This document shows, in pieces, positions 11,701-22,447 of a stretch of DNA of 64,000 nucleotides (position 1 is its first letter; the number at the start of each line of letters is the position of its first letter). The notes under the pieces are model-generated. The model saw only the letters and a program-made list of their open reading frames with translations, was not told the DNA's origin and ran no database searches. The DNA comes from Cladopsammia gracilis (lineage: Eukaryota; Cnidaria; Anthozoa; Scleractinia; Dendrophylliidae): assembly GCA_022457155.1 (NCBI GenBank), contig JAJGOT010000319.1, positions 941,781 through 1,005,780 of the forward strand, read 5' to 3'. The position numbers and the translations under genes are program-made.

Positions 11701-12476
11701 TCAAATCTTTGCCGGAGACTGAAATTTTTTTCCGTGAACTGAAACTTTTTGAATCTGTAAAATGTGACACCGAGACAGAGAATCTGAAACGACTTCGTAA
11801 CTACCCAAAAAAACAAGGCTATGAGACCCATGAAGTTCGACTAAATTAAATCAGTAATTTTGCGAGAACATGATGTTTAAAAAGTTAATTCGACAGTAGG
11901 TGCAAAAATACGTCGCCTGCGAAAAGAGTAAGAGCGCGTTTCTTTTGGAAATATACTGCCCATTCCAAAAACAGAATACCTCAAAATATTGAATTTATTT
12001 CTTTCGGAGAATATTGAAAGAGGTCGATCGCTACTTTGACTATGTGTACCTGGAAAAATTTTGGTGTGCGAGAATGTAAACAACATAGTTTTGTTAGCGC
12101 CGTATTCTGATTTCAGAATGACCAGAAAATGTCCCCCAAACCGCGCCCTAAGTCGCTATAAAGGCAACCTCTCATGCGTTTTAATAACTGGACTCTTTTA
12201 GGTGAATCTCGTATTCTGGCGTTTCCAGCGCCATTCTTCTTCGATCACAAACGTTTGGTTAACCACACCATAAGAACTAAAGATGGAGTGGATTTTGATA
12301 TCTGTCAGCTGCTTTGTTACCATGAAGCCAACTGCGTCAGTATCAATTATGACCTAAACACTCAAATTTGTGAGCTGAACAACGCAACTCACAGAGGGCG
12401 TGATAACGAGTTTATGGACAAAAGTGGTTACCTCTATCATGGAGCAAATGTAAGTTCTTCTTCTTTTTCTTCTTCT

Positions 12477-12508
<32 letters not shown>

Positions 12509-12879
12509 TTCTTCTTCTTCTTCTTCTTCTTCTTCTTCAGTTTTAATTAATAAATTACCTCTAAGGCACTTAATGCTTTAGCCCCTTGTTATATCCGCGA
12601 TTTACTTCACAAATATGTTCCAACAAGGCAATTGAGGTCATCAACCATAGCTCTTTTACAAGTTCCATCATCTAACCTTAAATCTTATGATGATCGAGTC
12701 TTTTCTGTGTGCGCTCCTAAACTGTGGAACTGTCTCCCTCAGTGAGCGTGTTTAGTGTAGTGGTAGCGTTTGTCTAATCTCAAGACTTACCTTTATAAAC
12801 AGCATTTTTTATCACAGCCTTGATTTTTAGTTTGTAGATAGTTAACTTTTTAGGTCATTGTAAAGCGCTATATAAATTC

Positions 12880-12930
<51 letters not shown>

Positions 12931-15900
12931 AACAGACAAAACAAACACGAAACAAAGTTTCGACCTGCATTTATTTAACAATTACTGGATGAGGTTGAGC
13001 ATGATAGCGATAATTATCAAGGCCAAAGTTTGTGTTATCTGCCGAAGCCGAAGGCTGAGGCGGATAACACAAACTGAGGCCTTGATAATTATCGCTATCA
13101 TGCGAAAACCGAATCCAATAATTGTTTTATTATGCATATTCCTGAGCTGCACTTGTAAAGACAAGAGTGCGCACAAAATAGTGATCAATGCACAGCAGAC
13201 AAACTATTGTCTGTAGGTATGACGTCACTTCTACATATATAAAATTCATTGTCTGTAGGTATGACGTAACAATAACAGCAAGCAATAATTAGCTGCGTGC
13301 TTATAGCCAATCAAACTCGAGCTAGTGACACCAATGTATAATAATCCCCTTTATTTCCAAAATGAAAAATAATAATGGTTGTTTTGACGTAATATAAAGT
13401 GTACTCAGTTCTTTCATATGACTGGAATACATACGTCATTTATTTAGCTTAATTTCGACAATAACGATTTTTTTCCACACATTCTGATCACGTACCTAAT
13501 GAAGTCATGGAAGCAAGGCGTTCATGGATAATATCTTCGCGGTGTGCTCTATCAACATGCAAATTGTGGTTGTTTTGCGCTTAAGATAACCAAATTCGCC
13601 CCAGTCCCCAAAATTTCACTGGCGCATAGCCCCCTTAATTTTCAAAAGAAAAAAGTCAACTCGCCACTACAATATCATCCATAGCAACGTCCTTCTAGCT
13701 GCATTGATTTTATTAGAATTGATCAAGACCGGTTTGCACAGTGAGCCAAAATGTTGTTTTGGGGCATAGTCACGTGACTTATGACGTCACTTTGCTATAC
13801 TTGATATCGGAGCTATTTCATGGTGGGTGTAAATACAATATGATGTAATATCCTCAAGGACTCAAAATTGAGAGAGTTATTTATATGAAAATTTTCAGGT
13901 GCAAAGGATTCGGGGAAGGTTATTCTGTTAATTACAGATTACTTTTTAATTATTATTATTAATAATTATTATTATTCATCTTTCTGCAAAGATTATAACT
14001 AATTACAACAACAAAAATTGTACTACACACTGATAGCATGGCATATCAGCGTTAAACAGAAGCATTTTTTATATTTTTTTTAAAGAGCGCTTGTGATGTG
14101 TTCCAATGCAAGAACGGCGGAACCTGTCAATCCGGATTTACAGACAAACAATATCGGTGTTTGTGCCTTCCTGGTTTCTCCGGTGAACAGTGCGAAGAAG
14201 GTAAAAATCCATTATAAAATTAGTTTCTCCTCTAGATTCAGAACGGTTCGTGAGTGTTCGTGACTATGAAACATGGAATGCCAGGTGTACAGTACGTTAA
14301 AGGATCTCGATCGTCACCTGAGAAACTTGGGCGCGCCGCCTGTAAGCTTACATGAAGGAGCGCAGGCCCATATGTTCAAAATACTAATTTATTAAAAAAA
14401 TTTCCCTAGTCGACAAACAAAGTTACAATTAATGTTTATTTAATGCTGCCTCAAATGGATCTCGTCACCTCAGAAGCTTGGGCACGTCGTCTGTAAGCTT
14501 ACATGAGGGGGGCGGAGACCTCTACAAAGACTGCAAAATTACAGTTAATGTTTGGCGGGCTTTTCTGGTTTGACTCTAAGAATCTGTCGGTTATTTCCGA
14601 CTTTTTTCAAGTACATTTATTTTTAGCAAATGCCGTCTTCAGTAGTTGTTCGTGTATCCTTGAGTCACATTTTGGTAAAGTTTGGCGACAATCATTTGAT
14701 ATGGTAACTAGATATGACGTAAAAAGTAGTACGAGGTCAAGCCATTTTTGAATTAATAAGAATACGTGATCACCTTTTTCAGGTCACAAACGTATAAAAC
14801 GCTATCATATTTTACAATTCTAGCGAAAATTATTCGCAATTTTCACTTGCTAATTAACCAGAACTCTTTGTTGTTGTTTATTCAGACGTTGACGAGTGCA
14901 CTGCGTCTTCCTCTGTCTGTGACATCAATGCCATCTGTACGAACACTGGAGGATCTTATTTCTGTACTTGCAAGTCAGGATTCTCTGGTGACGGGAAAAC
15001 TTGCACAGGTGAGAGCTAACTTTGTGGTCGTGATTTGGCTTTCTTAATTTGTTAATTAACCAGAACTCTCTGTTGTTGTTTATTCAGACGTTGACGAGTG
15101 CACTGCATCTTCCCCTGTCTGTGACATCAATGCCATCTGTACGAACACTGGAGGATCTTATTTCTGTACTTGCAAGTTAGGATTCTCTGGTGACGGGAAA
15201 ACTTGCACAGGTGAGAGCTAACTTTGTGGTCGTGATTTGGCTTTCTTAATTTGTTAATTAACCAGAACTCTCTGTTGTTGTTTATTCAGACGTTGACGAG
15301 TGCACTACGTCTTCCCCTGTCTGTGACGTCAATGCCATCTGTGCGAACTTTGAAGGCTCTTATTTCTGTACTTGCAAGCCAGGATACTCTGGTGACGGGA
15401 AAACTTGCACTGGTGAGAAAAACAGTTTTTAGATTATTTTAGTTTCCATGCTTTTGGAGTAACAGACCACGGGTACTTTCACTAACATCAGCCGAGTACC
15501 CCACGGGTACTTTGACCAGCACTGCAACTCCAGTAACTCCGCAGGTACTTTAACCCGCGACGGGTACTTTCTCTAGCACCCCCAATCCATGTTTCCAGAA
15601 GACCTATCAAAATACTCCAGTTACAGCTTCGGGTGCAGCAAAGAGCTGCGAATGCTTACTCTTAGGGACTTTATTTATTTTATTTATTTTACCATATGTT
15701 TATACAGGAATATCTAATTTAGCGTAATTGCTAGTTTGAATAGAGTCCTGTCTAACATATAATCACACCCCGCCATTTATTGAAAGTTGAAAGAAAGTTG
15801 AAAACGAGGTTAAGCGGGGAGGAAACAAGGCATTTTATTCTCCGGGGAGTCAACATGGCCGCCGCGTGATGAAGGCCAATATCGGGCATTTCAGTGTTTC

Positions 15901-17317
15901 TATAAGTGCAAAACATTGAGCCAATGTTGTAACACTAGCTGCAATGCTGGTGCAAAATAAGAAAGATACCGTGATGTAACAACGCCATAGCCGGAGAAAT
16001 GGACGTAGACCGGTTATCATCGACATCCAGGACATCTTTTGCAATTGCAAACTTAACAAAGGGGGCGGGGAGGGGTGGGGGGGGGGGGGGGGGATAAACA
16101 GTGATAGGAGTTGCTAATGAAGTCATACGTCTAAAAGTCTAAAATTCGTTTTACACACGCACCAGTGGTTTTAAGTACATATTATGGCCGTTCGTAGGAA
16201 CCCCTGCACATGTCATCATGTTTTCCGTGACAAAATGTTTCAGGAATGTTTTGAGTATTTTAGCAGTCTTGTCGTTAACCGCGGTCAAACGAGAGAAGCG
16301 CGGCCGAGGTGTAACCGCGGTCAAACGAGAGAAGCGAGGCCGAGGTTTAACCGCGGTCAAACGAGAGAAGCGAGGCCGAGGTCAAACGAGAGAAGCGCGG
16401 TCAAACGAGAGAAATTTGCAAAAGTTTAGCAAAAGCACTTAAAAGTTAAGGTTGTCATTTTCACTGTTTAAAGTTTAATATATTGCCAATACACAGTCAA
16501 TTTTCCAAACGTTTTGAAAGTTTACTAAAAAAGTTCTAAGCGTTTAAAAACTGCGAACTGCAGAATTGTCGGCGCCGTTTGCCAACATAATTTTGATCAA
16601 GCGCAAAGAGTTTTGGTCAGTTTTCAACGGAAAAAAGCTCATCATTTTGAGGAAAATTTAAAGATAGTAACGTCAACTAATTTTTTATACAACCTTGCCC
16701 ATATTTCCATTTAATATTAAGTAAAATCCCACTAAATAAAACGAAAAACGCCTCGGACGTTTGACCGCGGTGGAGTCTTGTGCGGGGGTTTTCTCTCTCC
16801 GGTCCGCCATTTTGAAAGTTGAGTAGGCCCTGGAGACGAGGTTAATTTTATTCTTACAGTATCGGTGCAGCCAGGCAGGTGAAAATAGGAAGAAGTAAAT
16901 AATCTTACCAATCTAAGGGATTAAATTACTTGTAAATATCTAGTTTCAGAATGTTCCAACTACCAAAATTTGACCGGCAAGAACAGAAAAGTGACTCACG
17001 GCTCATCACCTCTCCTGTGTGACAATTCACTGGGACCCGGATGGTTCCGTTTCCAAGGTAACGCGGGAACGAAAATGCCTACGTCATGCGTCCCTGAAAA
17101 TAGATGTAGTACCCATGCCACAGGCTGGTTAAACGGTGCTCATCCAACAGTGCAAAAAGGTAAAGTCAGCAGGCAGGTCTGTTTCAGCTGGTCTTCAAAC
17201 TGCTGCACTTGGTCCATCAAAATTCAAGTGCTGAATTGTGGTCCTTACTTCCTGTACTTTATCAGTGGAACTCCTCCAGGACACCCCTGTCATCTCCGTT
17301 ACTGTGGAACTGACTGA
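8674..17317 (+). CDS. Gene 1: secreted PAN-EGF-cbEGF(3)-D8C protein (7 exons)
   Basis: Predicted exons are 8674-8749, 12202-12449, 14086-14200, 14886-15008, 15088-15210, 15290-15412 and 16950-17317; they sum to 1176 nt, a 391-residue protein with no internal stop. Order: signal peptide (about 1-22), PAN/apple-like domain with Cys pairs, a classical EGF module, three calcium-binding EGF modules each starting DVDEC, and a C-terminal D8C domain as in uromodulin, GP2 and OIT3, ending at TGA. Such modules bind proteins or glycans outside the cell, so an extracellular adhesion, mucus or recognition role is likely, but the ligand is unknown. All introns obey GT-AG; junctions are phase 1 except PAN to EGF, which is phase 0. 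There is no membrane segment after D8C. The start is the only ATG giving a signal peptide in phase. The nearest relative is gene 2, convergent downstream. Confidence 0.8.
9583..9668. repeat. Long hairpin in intron 1
   Basis: Arms of about 35 bp, starting TGTTTCATCAGATATCC and ending in its complement, enclose a short GAGG-containing loop. Near-perfect pairing and small size suggest a MITE core or fold-back element. Confidence 0.75.
9788..9880. repeat. Fold-back repeat in intron 1
   Basis: Segments GTCCGATTT and TAATCATAC recur in direct and inverted form around a GCGAAGCGGGAG centre, giving an imperfect fold-back. It is probably MITE-derived; the ends are approximate. Confidence 0.5.
10731..10795. 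repeat. MITE-like hairpin, CCTCGTTCCCAGGGTC type
   Basis: Perfect 25-bp arms (10731-10755 and 10771-10795) enclose a 15-base loop. The same arm type recurs, degraded, in the hairpin at 20376-20430 and singly near 41098, so this is a small dispersed family. Confidence 0.75.
11254..11515 (-). mobile_element. SINE-like dispersed repeat
   Basis: The stretch holds a conserved-looking CCTGGATGGGATGCTAGTCC block, a GTGTCTTGTCTAAGGAAACA block and, near 11487-11497, the complement of a pol III B box (GGTTCGAAGCC on the minus strand). This arrangement suits a tRNA-derived SINE on the minus strand. The boundaries are estimates. Confidence 0.45.
12202..12449 (+). CDS. Gene 1 exon 2: PAN/apple-like domain
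   Basis: Exon of 248 nt, entering in phase 1 and leaving in phase 0 at the donor GTAAGT (12450). It encodes 82 residues with the PAN pattern: [17 protein letters not shown] in the middle, then QICELNN, then a final GYLYH strand. PAN/apple domains bind proteins or carbohydrates. Confidence 0.75.
12453..12538. repeat. (TTC)n microsatellite directly after the exon 2 donor
   Basis: A pyrimidine-rich TTC/TCT run begins three bases inside the intron, directly after the donor site. It also keeps an artificial serine-rich frame open, which is not coding. Confidence 0.9.
12555..12880 (+). pseudogene. 5'-truncated LINE, C-terminal RT end
   Basis: The sequence conceptually encodes the tail of a non-LTR reverse transcriptase: an [14 protein letters not shown] segment, then [15 protein letters not shown] and a PKLWNCLP segment, followed after a stop and frame change by [14 protein letters not shown] residues. 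A TAAAGCGCTATATAAA tail and an ATT run at 12884-12929 follow, as in many LINE 3' ends. It lies in intron 2 of gene 1. Confidence 0.7.
12884..12929. repeat. (ATT)n microsatellite, LINE tail
   Basis: ATT repeats at the 3' end of the LINE fragment, in the position of a retroposon tail. Confidence 0.9.
12977..13126. mobile_element. 150-bp hairpin MITE in gene 1 intron 2
   Basis: Nearly the whole stretch folds on itself: the arm from ATGATAGCGATAATTATC (13001) pairs with its complement ending at 13101, and outer arms AACAATTA.TGGAT extend the pairing to 12977 and 13126 with a few mismatches. The centre is a GCCGAAGCCGAAGGC loop. Confidence 0.8.
14086..14200 (+). CDS. Gene 1 exon 3: EGF-like domain
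   Basis: Exon of 115 nt after a TTTTTTTAAAG acceptor, entering in phase 0 and leaving in phase 1. It encodes a classical six-Cys EGF module: [26 protein letters not shown]. It has no DVDEC calcium-binding start, unlike the next three. Confidence 0.8.
14886..15008 (+). CDS. Gene 1 exon 4: calcium-binding EGF module 1
   Basis: A 123-nt phase 1-1 exon encoding a cbEGF module that starts [13 protein letters not shown] and ends FSGDGKTCT. The D-x-D-E start, and the Asn and aromatic residue in [10 protein letters not shown], are the calcium-binding residues of the family. Confidence 0.85.
15088..15210 (+). CDS. Gene 1 exon 5: calcium-binding EGF module 2
   Basis: A 123-nt phase 1-1 exon, nearly identical to exon 4, separated from it by a 79-bp intron that is itself repeated before exon 6. 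It is a clear recent tandem exon duplication. Confidence 0.85.
15290..15412 (+). CDS. Gene 1 exon 6: calcium-binding EGF module 3
   Basis: A 123-nt phase 1-1 exon, the most diverged of the three ([18 protein letters not shown], then a GYSGDGKTC end). The following intron starts GTGAGAAAAACAG, as does the intron after the last cbEGF exon of gene 2. Confidence 0.85.
15413..16949. other. Gene 1 intron 6 with simple repeats
   Basis: No coding sequence was seen. The intron holds CGGGTACTTT-type short repeats at about 15465-15580, a G run at 16076-16093, a 36-bp tandem array at 16276-16413 and a MITE-like end near 16790-16850. The last 100 bp before the D8C acceptor match the corresponding part of gene 2. 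Confidence 0.6.
16276..16413. repeat. 36-bp tandem repeat array
   Basis: The unit TAACCGCGGTCAAACGAGAG plus a GAAGCG.GGCCGAGGT tail is repeated with a 36-bp period about three times, followed by two shortened units. It is GC-rich with CCGCGG palindromes, unlike the surrounding AT-rich intron. Confidence 0.85.
16950..17317 (+). CDS. Gene 1 exon 7: D8C domain and stop
   Basis: Terminal exon entering in phase 1 after TAGTTTCAG. It encodes a complete D8C domain: an ECSNYQNL start, [54 protein letters not shown] and a final CHLRYCG, stop TGA at 17315. It differs from the gene 2 D8C at only about a dozen positions. Confidence 0.85.
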
Positions 17318-17366
17318 AAAGGGTTTGGACCCCAATCAACTCAAAGCTGTATCGGTAAAGTCTAGA

Positions 17367-17680
17367 TTCCATAGCTCAGAAGGAGATCAGACACCTTATT
17401 GAGGCTTATATAACGGAGCAACTGGTTAGCTTTCAGTTAGGGTTAGGGGTAGCAGTTTATATAGTTAAATTTAGGACTAAGCAACCCGAGAAGCTAGGTG
17501 GTACAGTGGTACGGTAGGCTATGTAAGTCTAAGCCTAGCTGCGGTCACAGGTTCAATCCTGAGTGGGGATTTTAGATTTTCTTTTTTACACTTAAAAATT
17601 TATTGAAAATAAAATTCTAAGTGTCGACATTACATTATATAATTCGCAGTAAGTGTCCGACCTCCATCTGAGCTATAGAA
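17367..17680 (+). mobile_element. TIR element with tRNA-like A and B boxes, copy 1
   Basis: Terminal inverted repeats of about 45 bp (outer part TATAGCTCAGA, inner part GACACCTTATTGAG-like) enclose a core with a pol III-like A box, TGGTACAGTGG at 17499-17509, and B box, GGTTCAATCC at 17550-17559. Copies 2 and 3 are at 40094-40421 and 41162-41485. This copy has the most diverged ends and lies just 3' of gene 1. Confidence 0.75.
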
Positions 17681-18021
17681 GGTAGACTCTACCAGCTGTA
17701 TCATTTAAGCCCTCATTCTTGTCACCAGTACTGCCCGGCACTCTTAGCCGAGTATACTAATGCTTAAAATTTTAAAAACAAGAAATGCCCAAATTTCCCA
17801 GTGTAAAATTTATACATATTAGAAGCATCACGGTAAAGTACCGCTAAAGCTTTCATTTAGAGCGTCGCAATAGATTGGAATATATCAAGACACTCAAGCT
17901 AAGAGTTAAAACCTAGTGAAAGATGGATATCGCTTTTCAGTGGGTAAATCTCTAGTCACTGAATAATGTAATAATGCGGCACACCACTTCCTCAGAATAT
18001 ACAGAGTACCCACCCAGTGGG

Positions 18022-18070
<49 letters not shown>

Positions 18071-19112
18071 GGGGGGGGGAGGAGGCGGTGGGTCACCAAC
18101 CTTGAGTCAGACCGTCACTTGACTTCACTTGGAAACGCCTACTCGAACGCGTAAAAATGAATATAATTAACTGGAACTGCCGAGGAAAACAACAACGAAT
18201 GATTCGCTAATTCAGTTCAAAGAGAACTAATCTGTATTGCCTGTATAGGAAAGTCTAATGAAGGCAAAATCACATCAACAAGCCAATGAAAAGTGCGGTA
18301 TCTTTTGTAGACCTGGATCAGGAAAAATCTTGAAATAATAAGTAAAAACGGCAAACTGATCCTTACCGAGACGAGATTGAGAAGGAGAAGAGATTGAAAC
18401 AGTTGAATACATTTGTCCGATATTTCCGTTTGCGAAACAAACCTTCTACGAGGGCTAGAAAAGAAAAATGAATACAGACACAAAAGGACCGTTACATATA
18501 ATACTTTTGAAATATGACATAACAGAAAATGATTGGTTAGAAAGAAGACAAATGTCACTAATTAAGTTCATCACGTCTATTTATTCCCAACCTCGTTTCC
18601 AGAGCTTTTCCCTAATTTTCTTTCTGAACAAGGTTTATTTATAACACGAGGATAAGAAGGAAGGGAGTTGGCCGGATGGGCAATCACCATAACAGCACCA
18701 GCACTCAAACAGAAGATGGGATCCCTGTGGTTAATTCTATTATCCTCTTACCATCCCCCTTCTTGATTCGAGTTCTCGCTTCTGTTTATGTTCAGTCCGT
18801 CGATTAAGATTATCGTTTTTAAGTTTCCGTTTCATTTTATTTTAAAAGCATATATAAGAGTGATAATATTTGCTGTGTGCTTACCAGTCGAAAAGAAGGA
18901 TAATACTGTTTTATCATAGTTTGGCTCGTTTTATCGCGAACATGCCAAAATTGTAATTAAAAAAAATAGAGAAATAATTATGAAAAAGACAGAAGAAAAA
19001 GCAATAAAACTAAGTGTCAGCTAGTAAAGCTCAAACTGTTATCTACCACAAATCTTGTTTATTTGAATACTAGGTTGCTATAAGCTATACATATTTGCAG
19101 TTTTTGTAAAAG

Positions 19113-19148
<36 letters not shown>

Positions 19149-19767
19149 AGTAATCTTAGTTCTTAATTTATTTTGCTTCTCGAATTTAGCTTAGTTTGCT
19201 AATACTAGAAGGACCTTAAAATATTAACGATACTAAACAAGAATAATACACGCAATACACATAAACAAAGCAATGATTAAATCAACAATAAATTAACCAA
19301 AATGCCATACTAAGTTACGAATGGCCTGTGCAGCAATGGCCTAAAGTCCAGCAGTGAGGTGGAATACGCTGCTCAGGCGGTAAAATATTCCAAACCCTTC
19401 TAACTCGAGGCAAGACAATAGATTGAAGTTTTGTAATTATTCTTCCTTGATTATGAATCAATGTACATATCGATATACTGTTTTATCACACAGGCACGAG
19501 TGAGATCTGCCAGAGAACGAGATTAGTTTTATCATAGTTGTAGAACATGGCAGAAAATCCCACTAAATATAATAAAGAAAGAACAAAAACAATTTAAAAT
19601 AGTTGTAATACTAGGCGCCCGGCAAGGTTGCAAAAACGTAATTACGTAATAAATAAAAGTTTACAGTAGATTAAGTGTTGTATATTTGTTTAACTCTTCC
19701 TTGGTTACGAATCAATGTATATATCGATAGTGTTTTTAAATGTAACGCCTGTGCCAAAATAAATTGA
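17681..19767. other. Intergenic DNA between genes 1 and 2, part 1
   Basis: No gene was supported. It contains a (TG)n run at 18024-18069 followed by a G run, and an (ATT)n run at 19114-19146. A 113-codon frame at 18217-18558 (-) shows no recognisable domain and is not called. Confidence 0.55.
18024..18069. repeat. (TG)n microsatellite
   Basis: About 23 TG dinucleotides, followed by a G run at 18071-18078. Confidence 0.95.
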
Positions 19768-20262
19768 GTAAGTAAAGTAAAGTAAAGTAAAGTAAAGTAA
19801 AGTAAAGTAAAGTAAAGTAAAGTAAAGTGAAGTGAAGTGAAGTGAAGTGAAGTGAAGTGAAGTGAAGTGGAGTGAAGTGAAGTGAAGTGAAGTGAAGTAA
19901 AGTAAAGTAAAGTATAAGGTAAAGTAAAGTAAAGTAAAGTAAAGTAAAGTAAAGTAAAGTAAAGTAAAGTAAAGTAAAGTAAAGTAAAGTAAAGTAAAGT
20001 GAAGTGAAGTGAAGTGAAGTGAAGTGAAGTGAAGTGAAGTGAAGTGAAGTGAAGTGAAGTGAAGTGAAGTGAAGTGAAGTGAAGTGAAGTAAAGTGAAGT
20101 GAAGTGAAGTAAAGTAAAGTAAAGTAAAATGAAGTGAATTGAAGAAAAGTGAATTGAAGAAAAGTGAATTGAAGTGAAGTAAAGTAAGGTAAAGTAATGT
20201 AAAGTAAAGTAAAGTAACTAGTAAATTAAACTGGTGAAGTGAAGTGAAGTGAAGTAAAGTGA
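19768..20262. repeat. Pentanucleotide satellite (AAAGT/GAAGT)n
   Basis: Nearly 500 bp of five-base units in blocks of AAAGT and GAAGT with a few interruptions. The blocks alternate as homogenised tracts. A 208-codon Leu/Phe/Thr/Ser frame on the minus strand is a by-product of the repeat. Confidence 0.95.
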
Positions 20263-20266
20263 AGGT

Positions 20267-20654
20267 AAAGGCGCCTTCACACGAGAAACTGAAGTTGGCA
20301 AATTCGTGTTTGCAAACTCCAAAATGTTGGCAATCTCGTGTTTCCACACAAAACACTTCCACACAACTTAACAGCGTTCTCAGGGTCCTCTTTTCTCGAA
20401 GGAGGAAGAGAAAAGACCCTGGAAAACGAGATTATATAAACTGAAGTTGCAGCAAATGTTCCCACATCAATATACGTTTACCAACTCAATAAAGTTGGCG
20501 GAAAAAGTTGGCGAGTATAGAATTGAAACAGGTTCTATTTGTTGCCAACTGTTTGCCAGCAAATTTGTCAACTGTTGATGTTATTTTCACACACGTCAAC
20601 TTGAGTTTACCCGCAACACCAGTTTAACCAGCTTTAGTTTGTAGTGCGCCTTAA
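20267..20654. mobile_element. MITE with nested hairpin element
   Basis: Ends TAAAGGCGCCTTCAC and its approximate complement at 20641-20654 frame a stretch rich in paired AAGTTGGCAAA-like motifs. Inside, at 20376-20430, lies a second hairpin (arms around CAGGGTC and its complement), so one small element sits in another. Confidence 0.55.
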
Positions 20655-21360
20655 AAGATTTTGCAGCCGAGAACTAAACTAATGGCTGCAGTGAGAAAAC
20701 CTGATCATGAATAACTGTTAGCTAGCTGGGATCACGAAAGTGTTCAAGGGGCTATATCATGTCATAGGGACGTGCATGTTTTAGCGTCACAACTGTTAAG
20801 CAGTCTTTACAAGCTAAGATACAAGCTGGGAAAAGTTTGAAAAAATTAAAATTTTGGCCATTTTTTTCTGGAAATTCTTTCACAATGATTCGTATTTATA
20901 ATTCCAGTGCACAAGGAGAGGAACTTAGTAGAACTGGACAATTTACATTTAAGTAACATAGCCCGTTTAAGTTACACCTATCGTGAGATACCATGAAGTA
21001 TAAGGTACTAAAATGCATATTACTACTCCATAATCGCATTCACATGTTAAATCCTATATATTGCAGTATAATAACGTTTTTCTCTTCTTTTTTGTAGTGT
21101 GATATTAATAAATTTGCTTGTAGAGTGCTGTTAACTGAAATTGTTGTCTGTTGTTTTTTATTCGTAATCGGCTGTATTTTACCGGGGTGGGATGATTAGC
21201 CCCATACCCAACCCCTACCCTGGAGGACCAGGGTTTTTCTGTCGGGGGTTTTTCTTCCCTTAGTCACAGGTTCCTGTTATTTATATTTAGATAGTTTAGA
21301 TAGGTGTCCTTACTTAGTGGGTAACTGCTATATTTTATCTTGACACAGAAATAAAGTTTT

Positions 21361-21408
<48 letters not shown>

Positions 21409-21892
21409 TAAAGGCGCCAGACACTCGCCTCTCGCCGCTGTCGCTCGACTGGGGCTACGATATCGAGGACTCGTGATATACGACTTCACTGAAAGCATTT
21501 GCGAGAAAAACATTGGTGAAATTTGTTAACCTTACTGAGGCCTATTACCAATGATTAGCCCTCGTACAATAGGAAACTTCAAAGCAGACCTATTTTCCAG
21601 TAGGAAATTAAGGATGGACGATGAATGATGCTGCTGATGAAATAGTTGTATTTGTTGAGAGTTACATGTATGTAACTCTTGCATCGATTGATGTACACTC
21701 CTAAACAAAGTATTAATATCTAGAAACCCTCAATTAAAGCGGAAACGCAACAGAAAGTGAATAAGGGAGACATGCATGATACTGGAAGCGGCGGATCTAG
21801 GAAGGGGTCCCGAGGGTAGGGGGGGGGGGGCACGCCCCTTATATTGAAAGAAGTAACGCCTGAAGGACGACAAAAAATGTTTCTTTTTTCGG
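20655..21892. other. Intergenic DNA between genes 1 and 2, part 2
   Basis: No gene was seen. An (ATT)n run lies at about 21365-21408 and a G run at about 21820-21829. A CCCCATACCCAACCCCTACCC segment near 21202-21222 is low complexity. Confidence 0.5.
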
Positions 21893-22447
21893 TCTCCCCT
21901 TATTCACTCCGCCCCCCTATTCACACCAGGAGTGAATAGGGGGCGAAGTGAATAGAGTGGCCGGTGTTAATGGGCGGCGGAGTGAATAAGGGGGGACCCG
22001 GAATATATAGCGGGCGAAGTAAATAGAGGGGACGAGTTAAAGGAGGGCGGAGTGAATAAGGGGGGACGGAGTGAATAGGATGGCGGAGTGAATAGAGGGG
22101 TGGGAGTAGGGGGGGGGAAGTGAATAAGGGGGGACCCGGAATGAATGGGGGGCAAAGTGAATAGAGGGGGTCCACCCTTTATTCACTCCGCCTTCCTTTA
22201 ACTCCGGCCCCTCCATTCACTCCGCCCCCAATTCATTCTGGGGCCCCCTTATTCACTCCGCCCCCTTTAACTCCGGCCCCTCTATTCACTTCGCCCCCCT
22301 ATTCACTCCGTCCCCCCTCCCTTATTCACTCCGTCCCCCCTTTAACTCCGCCCCCTCATTCACTCCACCCTATTCACTCCGGGTGTCCCCATTATTCACT
22401 CCGCCCCCCATTCAAAACCCCCTATTCACTCTCTCCCCCCCCCCCTC
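21893..22447. repeat. Inverted GTGAATAGGGGG minisatellite palindrome
   Basis: The left half (about 21930-22170) consists of degenerate units of the type GAGTGAATAGGGGGGACG. The right half (about 22175-22447) consists of the same units in reverse complement (TATTCACTCCGCCCCC). The two G-rich and C-rich arms can pair over roughly 250 bp with mismatches. No coding content. Confidence 0.85.

Larger units (their letters stand above)
8750..12201. other. Gene 1 intron 1 (3.45 kb) with hairpins and a SINE-like repeat
   Basis: No coding sequence was seen in this intron. It holds a hairpin at 9583-9668, a second fold-back at about 9788-9880, a MITE-like hairpin at 10731-10795 and a SINE-like dispersed repeat at 11254-11515. 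The acceptor TTTTAG precedes 12202. Confidence 0.6.

Noticed and set aside
12450..12581. Poly-serine extension of the gene 1 PAN exon
   Set aside because: The exon ends at a good GTAAGT donor and the serine run is a TTC microsatellite; the next exon joins in phase and restores an EGF module.
19736..20362. A 208-codon Leu/Phe/Thr/Ser frame on the minus strand
   Set aside because: It is produced by the AAAGT/GAAGT satellite.
21921..22175. Proline-rich frames on the minus strand
   Set aside because: They are translations of the C-rich strand of the inverted minisatellite.
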